In this document: positions 23,001 through 36,025 of the stretch, piece after piece
How positions within the stretch are numbered: the stretch's first letter is position 1
How the letters are laid out: each line of letters starts with the position of its first letter
Source of the DNA: Typhlomys cinereus
Taxonomy: Eukaryota > Chordata > Mammalia > Rodentia > Platacanthomyidae
NCBI GenBank assembly: GCA_023101885.1
Contig: JALPQD010000302.1
Coordinates: 2,821,342 to 2,885,341 of the forward strand
Reading direction: 5' to 3'
DNA: 64,000 nt
Notes under the pieces: model-generated
Told to the model about the DNA's origin: nothing
The model's database searches: none
What the model saw: only the letters and a program-made list of their open reading frames with translations
Made by a program: the position numbers and the translations under genes

Positions 23001-25362
23001 ATGTGAATTTGACGCGATCTCTCGTGGTCACTATTTTCAAGCTCATTACAAGCCTGAATATCGTTGGTACAATCAGCACAAAACAAATGTTGTTTTCTCC
23101 AGAATACAAAGTTTTACAGTCTAGAACCCTGTGGAGGATACTTATCCCAAATGAGTGCACATGCTACACATATAACTGTGAGTCCTCTTCACTTGGTTCA
23201 CTATTTTGGAAAGGAACATCGTTGGTAGAATCAGCACAAAACAAATGTTGTTTTCTCCAGAATACAAAGTTTTACAGTCTAGCACCCTGTGTAGGATACT
23301 TATCCCAAATAAGTGGACATGCTACATATGTAACTGTGAGTCCTCTTCACTTGGTTCACTATTTGGAAAGGAACATCGTTGGTAGAATCAGCACAAAACA
23401 AATGTTGTTTTCTCCAGAATACAAAGTTTTACAGTCTAGAACCCTGTGTAGATTGATTATCCCATATAAGTGCACATGCTACATATATAACTGTGAGTCC
23501 TCTTCACTTACTTCACTATTTTGGAAGGGAAAGACATGCATGAACATGTTTCATGGAAACGTCGTAAACCAAGTGTGATTTCCTCCTGAACACAAAGAAT
23601 TACAATACAGAAACTTCTGTACGATACTTCTCCTACAGTGCACTTGCCACATTTAACTCAGAGTACTCCTCACTAGGTTCACTATTCTGTTAACTCAGAG
23701 TACTCCTAACTAGGGTCACTATTCTGTAAAATCATGGCCTGTGTGAACATGTGCCCTCAAATGTCACAAAACAAGTATGATTTTCGCCTGAACACAAAGG
23801 TTACAGTAAACGAAATTCTCTAGGATCCTTATCACTAAGAAGTGCAATTCCAACATTTACTCTGAATCCTCCACACGTGGTTCACTCTTTAGGATAATCA
23901 CGGCCTACGTGAACATGTTATATGCGAATGTCGCAAAACAAGTATGATCTTCTCCTGAACCTTACAAAGTGTAACACTATAGAATCTTCTGTAGGATACT
24001 TATCCCTAAGAAGTGCACCTCCAACATTTGACTCGCAGTCCTCCTCACTTGGTTCACTCTTTTGGAAAATCAAGGCCTGCGTGAACATATTCCCTGAAAA
24101 CGTCACAAAACCAGTGTGAATTTCTCCTGAACATAAAAACTTACAACGTAGGAACATCTACAGGATTCTTATCACTGAGAAGAGAAAGTGAAACATGTGA
24201 ATTTGACGCGATCTCTCGTGGTCACTATTTTCAAGCTCATTACAAGCCTGAATATCGTTGGTACAATCAGCACAAACAAATGTTGTTTTCTCCAGAATAC
24301 AAAGTTTTACAGTCTAGAACCCTGTGGAGGATACTTATCCCAAATGAGTGCACATGCTACACATATAACTGTGAGTCCTCTTCACTTGGTTCACTATTTT
24401 GGAAAGGAACATCGTTGGTAGAATCAGCACAAAACAAATGTTGTTTTCTCCAGAATACAAAGTTTTACAGTCTAGCACCCTGTGTAGGATACTTATCCCA
24501 AATAAGTGGACATGCTACATATGTAACTGTGAGTCCTCTTCACTTGGTTCACTATTTGGAAAGGAACATCGTTGGTAGAATCAGCACAAAACAAATGTTG
24601 TTTTCTCCAGAATACAAAGTTTTACAGTCTAGAACCCTGTGTAGATTGATTATCCCATATAAGTGCACATGCTACATATATAACTGTGAGTCCTCTTCAC
24701 TTACTTCACTATTTTGGAAGGGAAAGACATGCATGAACATGTTTCATGGAAACGTCGTAAACCAAGTGTGATTTCCTCCTGAACACAAAGAATTACAATA
24801 CAGAAACTTCTGTACGATACTTCTCCTACAGTGCACTTGCCACATTTAACTCAGAGTACTCCTCACTAGGTTCACTATTCTGTTAACTCAGAGTACTCCT
24901 AACTAGGGTCACTATTCTGTAAAATCATGGCCTGTGTGAACATGTGCCCTCAAATGTCACAAAACAAGTATGATTTTCGCCTGAACACAAATGTTACAGT
25001 AAACGAAATTCTCTAGGATCCTTATCACTAAGAAGTGCAATTCCAACATTTACTCTGAATCCTCCACACGTGGTTCACTCTTTAGGATAATCACGGCCTA
25101 CGTGAACATGTTATATGCGAATGTCGCAAAACAAGTATGATCTTCTCCTGAACCTTACAAAGTGTAACACTATAGAATCTTCTGTAGGATACTTATCCCT
25201 AAGAAGTGCACCTCCAACATTTGACTCGCAGTCCTCCTCACTTGGTTCACTCTTTTGGAAAATCAAGGCCTGCGTGAACATATTCCCTGAAAACGACACA
25301 AAACCAGTGTGAATTTCTCCTGATCATAAAACTTACAACGTAGGAACATCTACAGGATCTTA
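17052..25362. repeat. Satellite array block II, highly homogeneous 1194-bp units
   Basis: Anchors lie at 18202, 19396, 20590, 21784, 22978 and 24172, with spacings of exactly 1194. Units differ at only a handful of positions, for example TACAGAATC/TATAGAATC, AAATGTT/AAAGGTT and CCTGCGTG/CCTACGTG. This is the signature of recent homogenisation. The first one-base deletion, in an A-run, appears near 24271, and small deletions then increase. No gene is supported. Confidence 0.95.
18127..18158. repeat. 16-bp tandem duplication in M7
   Basis: AGTGTGAATTTCTCCT occurs twice back to back. It makes this unit 1210 bp after subtracting the L1, and I saw it in no other unit, so it is a useful locus marker. 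Confidence 0.9.
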
Positions 25363-26398
25363 TCACTGAGAAGAGAAAGTGAAACATGTGAATTTGACGC
25401 GATCTCTCGTGGTCACTATTTTCAAGCTCATTACAAGCCTGAATATCGTTGGTACAATCAGCACAAAACAATGTTGTTTTCTCCAGAATACAAAGTTTTA
25501 CAGTCTAGAACCCTGTGGAGGATACTTATCCCAAATGAGTGCACATGCTACACATATAACTGTGAGTCCTCTTCACTTGGTTCACTATTTTGGAAAGGAA
25601 CATCGTTGTAGAATCAGCACAAAACAATGTTGTTTTTCTCCAGAATACAAAGTTTTACAGTCTAGAACCCTGTGTAGATTGATTATCCCATATCAGTGCA
25701 CATGCTACATATATAACTGTGAGTCCTCTTCACTTACTTCACTATTTTGGAAGGGAAAGACAATGCATGAACATGTTTCATGGAAACGTCGTAAACCAAG
25801 TGTGATTTCCTCCTGAACACAAAGAATTACAATACAGAAACTTCTGTACGATACTTCTCCTACAGTGCACTTGCCACATTTAACTCAGAGTACTCCTCAC
25901 TAGGTTCACTATTCTGTTAACTCAGAGTACTCCTAACTAGGGTCACTATTCTGTAAAATCATGGCCTGTGTGAACATGTGCCCTCAAATGTCACAAACAA
26001 GTATGATTTTCGCCTGAACACAAAGGTTACAGTAAACGAAATTCTCTAGGATCCTTATCACTAAGAAGTGCAATTCCAACATTTACTCTGAATCCTCCAC
26101 ACGTGGTTCACTCTTTAGGATAATCACGGCCTGCGTGAACATGTTATATGCGAATGTCGCAAAACAAGTATGATCTTCTCCTGAACCTTACAAAGTGTAA
26201 CACTACTAGAATCTTCTGTAGGATACTTATCCCTAAGAAGTGCACCTCCAACATTTGACTCGCAGTCCTCCTCACTTGGTTCACTCTTTTGGAAAATCAA
26301 GGCCTGCGTGAACATATTCCCTGAAAACGTCACAAAACCAGTGTGAATTTCTCCTGAACATAAAAACTTACAACGTAGGAACATCTACAGGATTCTTA
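25363..26398. repeat. 6-monomer HOR unit
   Basis: This unit is 1036 bp, one M2 shorter than canonical: M1 passes directly to M3 near 25610. It also has several one-base deletions, for example near 25605 and 25625. Its M4-M7 variants differ from those of the 5-mer at 6685, so the duplicated segment must begin after about 26350. Confidence 0.85.
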
Positions 26399-29289
26399 TC
26401 ACTGAGAAGAGAAAGTGAAACATGTGAATTTGACGCGATCTCTCGTGGTCACTATTTTCAAGCTCATTACAAGCCTGAATATCGTTGGTACAATCAGCAC
26501 AAAACAAATGCTGTTTCTCCAGAATACAAATTTTTTACAGTCTAGAACCCTGTGGAGGATACTTATCCCAAATGAGTGCACATGCTACAATATAACTGTG
26601 AGTCCTCTTCACTTGGTTCACTATTTTGGAAAGGAACATTGTTGGTAGAATCAGCACAAAACAAAAGTTTTTTCTCCAGAACAAAGTGTTCAGTCAGCAC
26701 CCTGTGTAGGATACTTATCCCAAATAAGTGGACATGCTACATATGTAACTGTGAGTCCTCTTCACTTGGTTCACTATTTGGAAAGGAACATCGTGGTAGA
26801 ATCGCACAAAACAAATGTTGTTTTCTCCAGAATACAAAGTTTTACAGTCTAGCACACCCTGTGTAGGATACTTATCCCAATAAGTGGACATGCTACATAT
26901 GTAACTGTGAGTCCTCTTCACTTGGTTCACTATTTGGAAAGGAATATCTTTGGTAGAATCAGCAACAAAACAAATGTTGTTTTCTCCAGAATACAAAGTT
27001 TTACAGTCTAGCACCCTGTGGAGGATACTTATCCCAAGAAGTGGACATGCTACATATGTAACTGTGAGTCCTCTTCACTTGGTTCACTATTTGGAAAGGA
27101 ACATCGTTGGTAGAATCACACAAAACAAATGTGTTTTCTCCAGAATACAAAGTTTTACAGTCTAGAACCCTGTGTAGATTGATTATCCCATATCAGTGCA
27201 TATGCTACATATATAACTGTGAGTCCTCTTCACTTACTTCACTATTTTGGAAGGGAAAGACATGCATGAACAGTTTCATGGAAACGTCGTAAACAAGTGG
27301 TTGATTTCCTCCTGAACACAAAGATTACAATACAGAAACTTCTGTACGATACTTCTCCTACAGTGCACTTGCCACATTTAACTCAGAGTACTCCTCACTA
27401 GGTTCACTATTCTGTTAACTCAGAGTACTCCTCACTAGGTTCACTATTCTGTAAAATCATGGCCTGTGTGATCAATGTGCCCTCAAATGTCACAAAACAA
27501 GTATGATTTTCGCCTGAACACAAATGTTACAGTATACGAAATTCTCTAGGATCCTTATCACTAAGAGTGCATTTCCAACATTTACTCTGTTCCTCCACAC
27601 GTGGTTCACTCTTTAGGATAATCAACGGCCTGCGTGAACATGTTCTATATGCGAATGTCGCAAAACAAGTATGATTTCTCCTGAACCTTACAAAAGTAAC
27701 ACTACAGAATCTTCTGTAGGATACTTATCCCGAAGAAGTGCACCTCCAACATTTGACTCGCAGTCCCCTCACTTGGTTCACTCTTTTGGAAATCAAGGCC
27801 TGCCTGAACATATTCCCTGAAAAACGTCACAAAACCAGTGTGAATTTCTCCCTGAACATAAAACTTACAACGTAGGAACATCTACAGGATTCTTCACTGA
27901 GAAGAGAAAGTGAAACATGTGAATTTGACGCGATCCTCGTGGTCACTATTTTCAAGCTCATTACAAGCCTGAATATCGTTGGTACAATCAGCACAAAACA
28001 AATGCTGTTTTCTCCAGAATACAAATTTTTACAGTCTAGAACCCTGTGGAGGATACTTATCCCAAATGAGTGCACATGCTACAAATATAACTGTGAGTCC
28101 TCTTCACTTGGTTCACTATTTGGAAAGGAACATTGTTGGTAGAATAAAGCACAAAAGAAAAGTTGTTTTTCTCAGAATACAAAGTGTTACAGTCTAGCAC
28201 CCTGTGTAGGATACTTATCCCAAATAGTGGACATGCTACATATGTAACTGTGAGTCCTCTTCACTTGGTTCACTATTTGGAAAGGAACATCGTTGGTAGA
28301 ATCAGCACAAAACAAATGTTGTTTTCTCCAGAATACAAAGTTTTTACAGTCTAGCACCCTGTGTACGATACTTATCCCAAATAAGTGGACATGCTACATA
28401 TGTAACTGTGAGTCCTCTTCACTTGGTTCACTATTTGGAAAGGAACATCGTTGGTAGAATCAGCAAAAACAAAACAAATGTTGTTTTCTCCAGAATACAA
28501 AGTTTTTACAGTCTAGAACCCTGTGTAGATTGATTATCCCATATCAGTGCACATGCTACATATATAACTGTGAGTCCTCTTCACTTACTTCACTATTTGG
28601 AAGGGAAAGACATGCATGAACATGTTTCATGGAAACGTCGTAACCAAGTGTGATTTCCTCCTGAACACAAAGAATTACAATACAGAAACTTCGTACGATA
28701 CTTCTCCTACAGTGCACTTGCCACATTTAACTCAGAGTACTCCTCACTAGGTTCACTATTCTGTTAACTCAGAGTAACTCCTCACTAGGTTCACTAGTCT
28801 GTAAAATCATGGCCTGTTGACATGTGCCCTCAAATGTCACAAAACAAGTATGATTTTCGCCTGAAAGCAAATGTTACAGTATACGAAATTCTCTAGGATC
28901 CTTATCACTAAGATGTGCATTTCCAACATTTACTCTGAATCCTCCATACGTGGTTCACTCTTTAGGATAATCACGGCCTGCGTGAACATGTTATATGGCG
29001 AATGTCGCAAAACAAGTATGATCTTCTCCTGAACCTTACAAAGTGTAACACTACAGAATCTTCTGGAGGATACTTATCCCTAAGAAGTGCACCTCCAACA
29101 TTTGACTCGCAGTCCCTCCACTTGGTTCACTCCTTTGGAAATCAAGGCCTGCGTGAACATATTCCCTGAAACGTCACAAAACCAGTGTGAATTCTCTCCT
29201 GAACATAAAAAAACTACAACGTAGGAATCTACAGGATTCTTATCACTGAGAAGAGAAAGTGAAACATGTGAATTTGATGTGATCTCTCG

Positions 29290-29302
29290 TGGTCACTATT
29301 TT
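29290..29302. repeat. L1 copy 2 target-site duplication, left
   Basis: This is the same TGGTCACTATTTT as at the first L1, at the same place in the monomer, followed by one extra T. An identical site and an identical flanking GATGTG variant show that this is one insertion duplicated, not two insertions. Confidence 0.88.
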
Positions 29303-30334
29303 TCTTTTATTTTTTTTTTTTTTTTTTAAAAATTTAATTAACATTTTAAAAATTTTTTACCAGTTCCCTGCCTCCCCCTTCCCCCTCCCCCCTTCCCCAG
29401 TGCCTCCCCCCCAATTCCCAGAGAGTCCTTTATTGTGTGTGCCTAACTCTCCACTGGTCCTCCTCTCCGATGACATATAAGGACCCAGTGGCATTTCCAT
29501 AAGCCCTTTCTCATTTCTATTGTTTCACCCTTGAATAAGGGGAGGTCAATACTTGGCTGTCAATCCCTTGCCTCCAGGGGTCTCGGTGCCCTATCAGAAT
29601 GCTGAAACATTTTATGGAGAGTGCAAAACGAGTGCGCTGGACATTGCGCAGGTCATTGCAAAGGTTCCATTATATTTGCTTTGGCCCCAACTATTGTTGA
29701 GAATCTTGCAATTCGGTGCTCCTCCCAGCCTTTTGCTCTTACAATCTTAAACCGCCCCACCTCTTCCGTCCGCAAATGTCCCCTGAGCTCCAGGATGGGA
29801 AAGATTAGGCTGTCCTAGTTTCTATGTGATTGATATAGATCTCTGAATTTCTGGATTGTGGTTTGTGGATTTCTTTTGTTTGGCAGTTTTGCGGCGCACT
29901 GCAATTCCCTTCACTCCATTTCTGCTGGGCACTGTATTCACCCCCCCTGCCAGGATGAGCAAAAGAAAGCTGGTTAAAAACGGGAGTCTTGGTTTTAATA
30001 CAATTCAAGTTAGAAGGTAATAAGATGGAAAAACCCTCAGTTGAGGTAGGGAGTCCGCACCCATTTGCAAAATGAGTTACTTTTTATCTGCTAGACTAAT
30101 GCCCTCCCTTCTGGTGAGATCAGGAAAGAACGTCTGTGACCGTAACCAGGATTTCTCAGTACGATACGTGCAACCGTCATGAGGCCTATTTTCTCTGCTG
30201 TAACATGGTCGCCTCTCTCGTTGTTTCTTCTGTGTGCCCCCTAACCATCTCTCTTGTTCATAATCCTTGCAATTAACTGTGTTACATAGGTTTACTGTTT
30301 GAGTGTCCCCCAATTTGGGCTGGGTGAGTTGGTA
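29303..30334 (-). other. L1 copy 2 3' UTR and A-rich tail
   Basis: This matches 10482-11470. The G-rich tract is retained (C-runs on plus at 29374-29398). The stretch around 29505-29640 differs more than elsewhere, with insertions of several bases. Confidence 0.8.
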
Positions 30335-33300
30335 CTAGGAGCCACCTATTTGGAGTACATACGGCGCTTAAGTTTCTGGTTGGGATACTTCACTTAAATA
30401 AAGTCTTTCGAATGAACATCCTTTTCCCCCAAATTCCAGTAATTCATCATTGTTGATGGCTGAGTATACTACCATTGATAGATGTACCAACAGTTTATCC
30501 TTATCCACACCACTCGGCAACGGTTGGACATTTAGGTTGATTTCCAATGACTTTGCTATTGTAACCCAGTGCTGCTATGAACATGGCGAGCTTTTGCTAT
30601 CGAGGCGAACCTTTGCTGCTTGGGGGGGTTTAGTCCCAAACAGTGGGGATAGCGTCATGGCAGTTCATCTCAAATCGTTAATTTCTTTAAGAATCCTACC
30701 AGACGGCCGCCGAGTTGGCTGTATGAGCCCTGCATTCCCACCAAAAAATGTGGAGAGTTCCCCACGCTCTCCACACCTCTCCAGCGTTGTCGTTGTGTGT
30801 AGTGTGGATTTTTGCCATACCTGACCGGGGTGAGATGATATCTCAGGAAGTGTTTTGAGATTTCTTTCCCATGAATGGCGAAGGAAGTGGACAGTTTTTA
30901 AGATAAGTGTTTAGACAAGGTTGAATTTCATCCTGGAAAGTTTCTTTGAGGTTCCAGGGCCACTTTTTTATTGGGTCAGTGGTTTTCCTTGGAGTTGGAA
31001 TTTTCTAAGTTCTTTGTGCCTCTTGGACAGTAAGATGCTGGCAGATATGTGTTTAGTGAAAGATTGTTCTCCCATTCATTGTGGGTTGCCTATGAGCGCG
31101 TGTTACAATCTGCTTTTAATATGAGCAGAAGCTCTTTAATTTCACAAGATCCACTGTTGAGAGTTGGTAGACAGTGCGTGCCATGGGATGTCTGTTTAGG
31201 AACTGTTGGCCTAAGCCCAACAGCTCGAGGGAGCCCTAGTCCTGTTCAACTATGGTTTTTAAAGTCTCTGGCCTGATATCAAGTCACTTGATTCCATTGG
31301 AATTAAAGTCTTGTACAGGTGACAATACGGGTCCAGCTTTAATCTCTGCATGTGGAGAACCAATTTTGGCCAGCACCATTGGTTGAAGAGGCTGTTCTTT
31401 TCCATTGGAATTCTTGGGCCCCTTTGTCAAGACGCAATGGCTGTAACTTTGTGGCTTTAATATCTGGGGTCTTCAATCTTATATCCATTGATCTGTGTGT
31501 CTATTGGTGGGGAGCAAGTACCAGGCTGTCCTTTATAAACTATGGGATTGGTAGTATAGACTTCGGTTTGTGTAATGGTATAACCCAGCTGTGTTTTTGT
31601 TACTGCAAGGGAGTGTTTTTGGTTTTGGCGATCCTGGGTCTTTTGGTGCCTCCAATGAACGTTGAATTGTTTGGTCAACTGCTTTGAAGAATTGCTTTGG
31701 ATTTTGATTGGTCTAGCATTGACATCTGTAGTGGCCTTTGGTAGGATGGTCATTTCCAGGTGTGATTCTGCCCCTCCCGGCACCCGGGCGGTCTATTCCA
31801 CCTCTGGTGTCTTCTGCTCTATTCTTTCTTTAGGGGTGTCCAGTGGGCAGTGATAAAGAGGTCTTATTCCTCCTTAGGTAGTTTATACCAAGGGCATTTC
31901 ATGTTGGATTAGGGGTTATATACATGCATGGTTTCTCTCTCCAAGCTTTTGCACTTCTTTCAGTCGGGGCGCAGAGGAAGGACCCCTCTGATTTTTGCAC
32001 ATTTATTTGTACCCGCCACCCTGCGGAACGGCTTGCTCAAGTATGTCCAAGGAGCCGTCCATGGTGGAAGTTGTTGGGAGCACGCAGGAGAAAGCAAATG
32101 ATCAGCTAGCAAGAGAAGAGCGGGAACTTCGTCCTGCAATTTGAATCCCCTCGTATGTCCCGTTGCGGGTCTGATGGCTTCGGCGGAAAGACGTCAAGGC
32201 AATATTGAATAGAATGTGAGAGGGGACAGCCTTGTTGGGTCCTGTCGAAGGGGAATACTTCCATGGTTCCCGCAATGGAGCATGAAGCCTTGTCGGTGGG
32301 CGTGTTGTATAACACTTTGATTATATTGAGAAAGGTTCCTTCCAGTCCGACTGTCCTCTAGCGGTTTGAGCATAAAAGGCTGTTGGATCTTGTCAAAAGC
32401 TTTGTCGTCTGAATCGATCGAGAGTATCATGTGGTCTTGACCTTGGACTGGAGTTTACAGGAGAATTTACATTTATTGAGTTGCGTATGTTAACCAACCT
32501 GGTGTGCGGGGGAGTGAAGGCCTACTTGGTCCCCATGAATGATCTGGTAATATGTTATTTGAATCCGATTTGCTAAGACGTGGTATGAGAATCGTTCGTC
32601 CTGTGTTCATCAGGGAGATCGGCCGATAGTTTTCTTTTTTAAGTGAATCTGTATTAGGTTTTGGGATGAAAACGAGATTTAGCTTCATAGAAAGGAATTT
32701 GGTAGTGTTCCTCCGTTGCTAAATTTGATGGAACAGTTTAAGGAGTATTGGGTGTTTATTACTCCTTAAATGTCTTGTGTAGAACTCCTGTGCTGAATCC
32801 ATCTGGTCCAGGACATTTTTTGTGGGAAATCGAGATTACTTCCTCAATTTCATTACCTTATATTTATAGGACTATGTTAAAATAATTCACAACTTCCTGA
32901 TTCAAGTTAGGTAAGTTGTGGGTACAGAAATTCATCCATCCTCTGTTTTGTGTGTCAAACTTCATCACGAGTAATAAGTGTGTTGTAATAATGTTTTAAT
33001 TCTCTGGATTTCTTGGTGTATCCGTAGAGTGATAACGCCATGTTCATTTCTAAATTTTGTAATCTTGGGTTTTCTCTCCCTTGCTTTTGGTTAGTTTAAG
33101 CTAGGGGTATCAATCTTGTTGATTTTTTCAAAGAACCACTTGTGGAATTGGTTGATTTTTTCGAATCGTTTTCTTAGTCCTCGATTTCACGATATTTCGC
33201 CCCTTATATTTTGCTAATCTCTTCTCTTCTAACTGCTTTTTAGGATCAGATTGCTCTAGTTTCGTCTAAACTTTAAGCTTCATTGTAAGTTTGTTTAGTC

Positions 33301-34245
33301 TGATGTTTCCAATGTTGTTGACGTGGCATAAGAGCGAGGAACTTACCCTTGAACAGCGTCATTGTTTCCAAATATTGTGGTAAGTTGTATTTTCGTTATC
33401 AATTCCTTTCAGGAAATCGTGAATTCCTGTTTTAATTTCTCCGAAAGCATCTCATTCAGCTCATAGTGTTAATTTTTTCCAGGAGTTTTAGTGCATTTTA
33501 CCTCTTTGTGATGTGTGTGGATTCCAGCTTAGGCGGTGGTGGTCTGATAGGCACGTTAGAATTTCACTTTCTTGTATATGTTTAGATTCATTGTTAGTGC
33601 CCAATATGTGATCTATTTGGAGAAGTCCATGTGCTTGCTGAGAAAGAAGGGTTATTCTTTGGTGCGGTGGGGTGAAAGTTCGATAGAGATCGTGAGGTCC
33701 CATTTCTTTCAGGGTTTGATTAAGTTCCAATGTCCATCTGTTAAAGCTTTTGACCTGTTGATCTATCCCATTTAAGAGGCGTGGTTGAAGTACGCGCCAG
33801 AATTATCGTTTGGGGGTATGATTTCTTTCTTGCTTTAGACGCTGTAAGGTTTTGCTTAATGAAGGTGGGGGGGCCCGTATTGTGTTTGCATATATGTTCA
33901 GTATTTTGTGAAATGCTTCCCGGGTGAATTGGCGCTCTGACTAAATGTAGTATCCATCCGTGTCTCTTATAATTGTTTGTTGGTTTTGAAATCCACTTTG
34001 TCTGATAGCATAATGGCGACCCGTACCTTTTTTCTGCTTCCATTTGCTTGTAAATTGTTGATCCAGCCTTTTATTTTTTAAGCGTGCCCTATCTTTTTTG
34101 TGGGTGAGATGGGTTTTCCCTGCAGCACAGATTGAATGATTGGTGATTTTTTTAATCCAAGTTTGTACTCATGTGTCTCTTGAATCGGTGATTAAGTCCT
34201 AACATTTAGTGTTATAATGGAGAAACTATTGTGAATTCCAGACAG
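30335..34245 (-). pseudogene. ORF2: L1 ORF2, copy 2, heavily frameshifted
   Basis: This is collinear with ORF2 of copy 1 but in dozens of short frames. Recognisable fragments include an endonuclease piece with GPPTFIK (33741-34043), a reverse transcriptase entry piece with RPISLMNTG (32473-32688), and a piece with ILSIDSDDKAFDKIQ (32194-32430). The expected start codon reads CTG on the element strand at 34243-34245. Notably, the poly-G run that breaks copy 1 has seven Gs here, which keeps that stretch in frame. The element may be identical to copy 1 once errors are removed. Confidence 0.85.
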
Positions 34246-34297
34246 TTATTAGTTTAGTACTTTTATAAGTATATATGTGGCTTCGCTTTTAATGGTG

Positions 34298-35402
34298 TTA
34301 TAGTTGCCTTCTGTTCGCCTGTATAGCCGTGTGTTTTGTCTCACGCGTGATATCATGTCTAGCATTTTTGAAGGCCGGTTTGGGGTGGCCATGTAATCCC
34401 TTAAAGTTGTCTTTGGGTGCTGAAAAATTTTTCGTTTCTCCCCTGCGAGCATGACTGATAGTTTTTGCAAGGTAAATCAGCCTGGTTGACATTTTTGCTC
34501 ATCAATACTGGAAGTATGTCTCTCCAAGCTCTTCATTCTTGTAATTTACTGTGGCGACTGAGAAGTCTTAGGTTATTTTAATAGGTTTGCCTTAAAAGTG
34601 ACGTGGTTTTCTCCATTGAAGCTCGCATCACCAGTTCTTTATCTTGGAATGTGGAGTGTTTTTTAACTATTAGTTGCGGCGGTGTGCTCTAATTTTGGTC
34701 GTATCTGTGTGGGGTGCGGATGCCTCTGTATATGAGATGGGCCTCTCTTTTTTTTAGATGGAGGAAGTTTTCCTGATGAGCGTTTGAAAAATTTCCTAGG
34801 TGTATTTTGAGATTCTTGCTCCGGTATTCCATATAATAAGGAACGCATGTGAGCGTTCTTCAGGGTGTCCCATATCTCTTGGATATTTCTTTTTCTCTCA
34901 GTATCTTTTTGGCTTTAACACCATCTTCCATTGAGCTGTTAGTAAGACCCCACTTATCTTCAAGGTCTGAAATTTCTGGTTTTCTGCTTTCATTAGTTCT
35001 GTTATAAGACTCCTGCGGTGGTGGCGTTCTGGGTTGAGATAACTTGTCGTTTAGACTCAGTTTTAAACATCGCTTGAGTTTTTGTTTTTAACTGTTCTAT
35101 GCCACTTTTTGTGTCTTGCAACTGTTTTTTTCTCAACTCCTCCAGAGGTCTAGTTGTGTTGCTCTTCAAGCAATTGATTCGATTATGTAATTCCTCAATC
35201 CGGATTTCCTCGTTCATAATATTGAACATGGTAATATCAGAGTTTGAAAGTCCTTTATCCTGGGGTGGGGCTTGCTTGGGCTTTTTCCGCGGGTTTTTTC
35301 TTGTTGGAGTCTAACATTATGGGATTAAGGTCTTCAGTGGGAAAAGTTGTTTACTTGAGGTGTTGCTTCTCAGGATTTGCACTTTGACTTTGGCATTGTC
35401 AT
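34298..35402 (-). pseudogene. ORF1: L1 ORF1, copy 2, frameshifted
   Basis: This is the counterpart of the intact 356-residue ORF1 of copy 1. The ATG (35400-35402) and the stop region (34298-34300) are conserved, but multiple one- to six-base insertions and deletions break the frame. Identifiable pieces include the coiled-coil start (35002-35229) and the C-terminal end with the NRRQ motif (34298-34492). The span is 1105 nt, against 1071 in copy 1. Confidence 0.85.
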
Positions 35403-36012
35403 TTTGAAAACTCTTAAGATCTCTCAATTTTCACTAAACTGAATTATTGGCCTGGGGTAAATGGGGGGCGGGACGGAACGGGGGACTTACCTGGGCGCGG
35501 GGTTGAGGCCCGGGTGGACCAGCGCGCGTTCCTGACACGGCGAGCGGGGGTGGGCGAAAGGGAGGAGGCGCGTTGGCGTGAGCTATTTAACCCGAGGCAG
35601 CTGGGGGGCGGGCCCGCCCGAGGGGGAGGTGCTGCTTCATCCCTCGGCCCCCGCAGCGGCCGGCTGGATGGTGGGTCGGAGACGGTCCCCGTGGGTGAAC
35701 CTGGGGGTCCGAATCGCGCGTTGAGCCCGGCTGATCTCGCGCAAGGCGTCCCGACCCGGCGGCGGGGGGGGCGAAGAAGGGAAGGAAGGGCCCGTATGGC
35801 GTGGACTATTAACCCGAGGGCAGCTTGGGCGGGGCCAGTGCGCAGGGGGAGGTGCTCCTCTCCCTCGCCCCACGCAGCGGCTCCGGCTGGATGGTGGATC
35901 GGAGCCGGGTCCCCGTGGGCTGACCTGGGGGTCCCTAGAGCGCGCGTTGAGGCCCGGCTAGGATGTCGCCAGGCGTCCCCGACCAACGGAGCGGGGGCGG
36001 GGCAAAAGGGAA
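35403..36012 (-). promoter_or_regulatory. L1 copy 2 5' UTR with promoter monomers
   Basis: This is GC-rich and collinear with 16416-17038, again with a partial plus two full monomers, and TATTTAA at 35584-35590. The second monomer has lost bases around its TATA-like motif. A perfect CAG|GTAAGT donor lies on the element strand at 35485-35493. Confidence 0.8.
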
Positions 36013-36025
36013 TGGTCACTATTTT
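36013..36025. repeat. L1 copy 2 target-site duplication, right
   Basis: TGGTCACTATTTT matches the left copy at 29290 and both copies at the first L1. Satellite M1 follows with a one-base deletion (TTTCAGCTC). Confidence 0.88.

Larger units (their letters stand above)
29303..36012 (-). mobile_element. LINE-1 copy 2, collinear duplicate with many indels
   Basis: This is 6710 bp and follows copy 1 from end to end (3' tail, G-rich tract, ORF2, ORF1, promoter monomers), but it is 153 bp longer because of scattered small insertions, and it carries deletions and substitution clusters (for example 29505-29640, 31770-31800 and 32025-32150). No long open frame survives. The errors ignore codon phase and CpG context and affect UTRs and ORFs alike, which looks like sequencing noise more than biological decay. 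Confidence 0.92.
26350..36025. repeat. Second copy of the 7.5-17.05 kb segment
   Basis: The 9-mer, the 8-mer and the L1 with its target-site duplication recur in order. Shared private variants include AAATGCTG (26506), GGAATATCTTTGG (26940), GCATATGC (27198), GCCTGCCTG (27808), CACAAAAGAAAAG (28150), GTGTACGATAC (28360) and GATGTG before the L1 (29276). The left edge lies between about 26350 and 26506. The right edge lies between 36025 and about 36770, where downstream variants no longer match. The copy is laden with indels. Confidence 0.92.

Noticed and set aside
29303..36012. Second L1 as an independent insertion
   Set aside because: It has the same target site, target-site duplication, orientation, 5' end and flanking private variants as the first.
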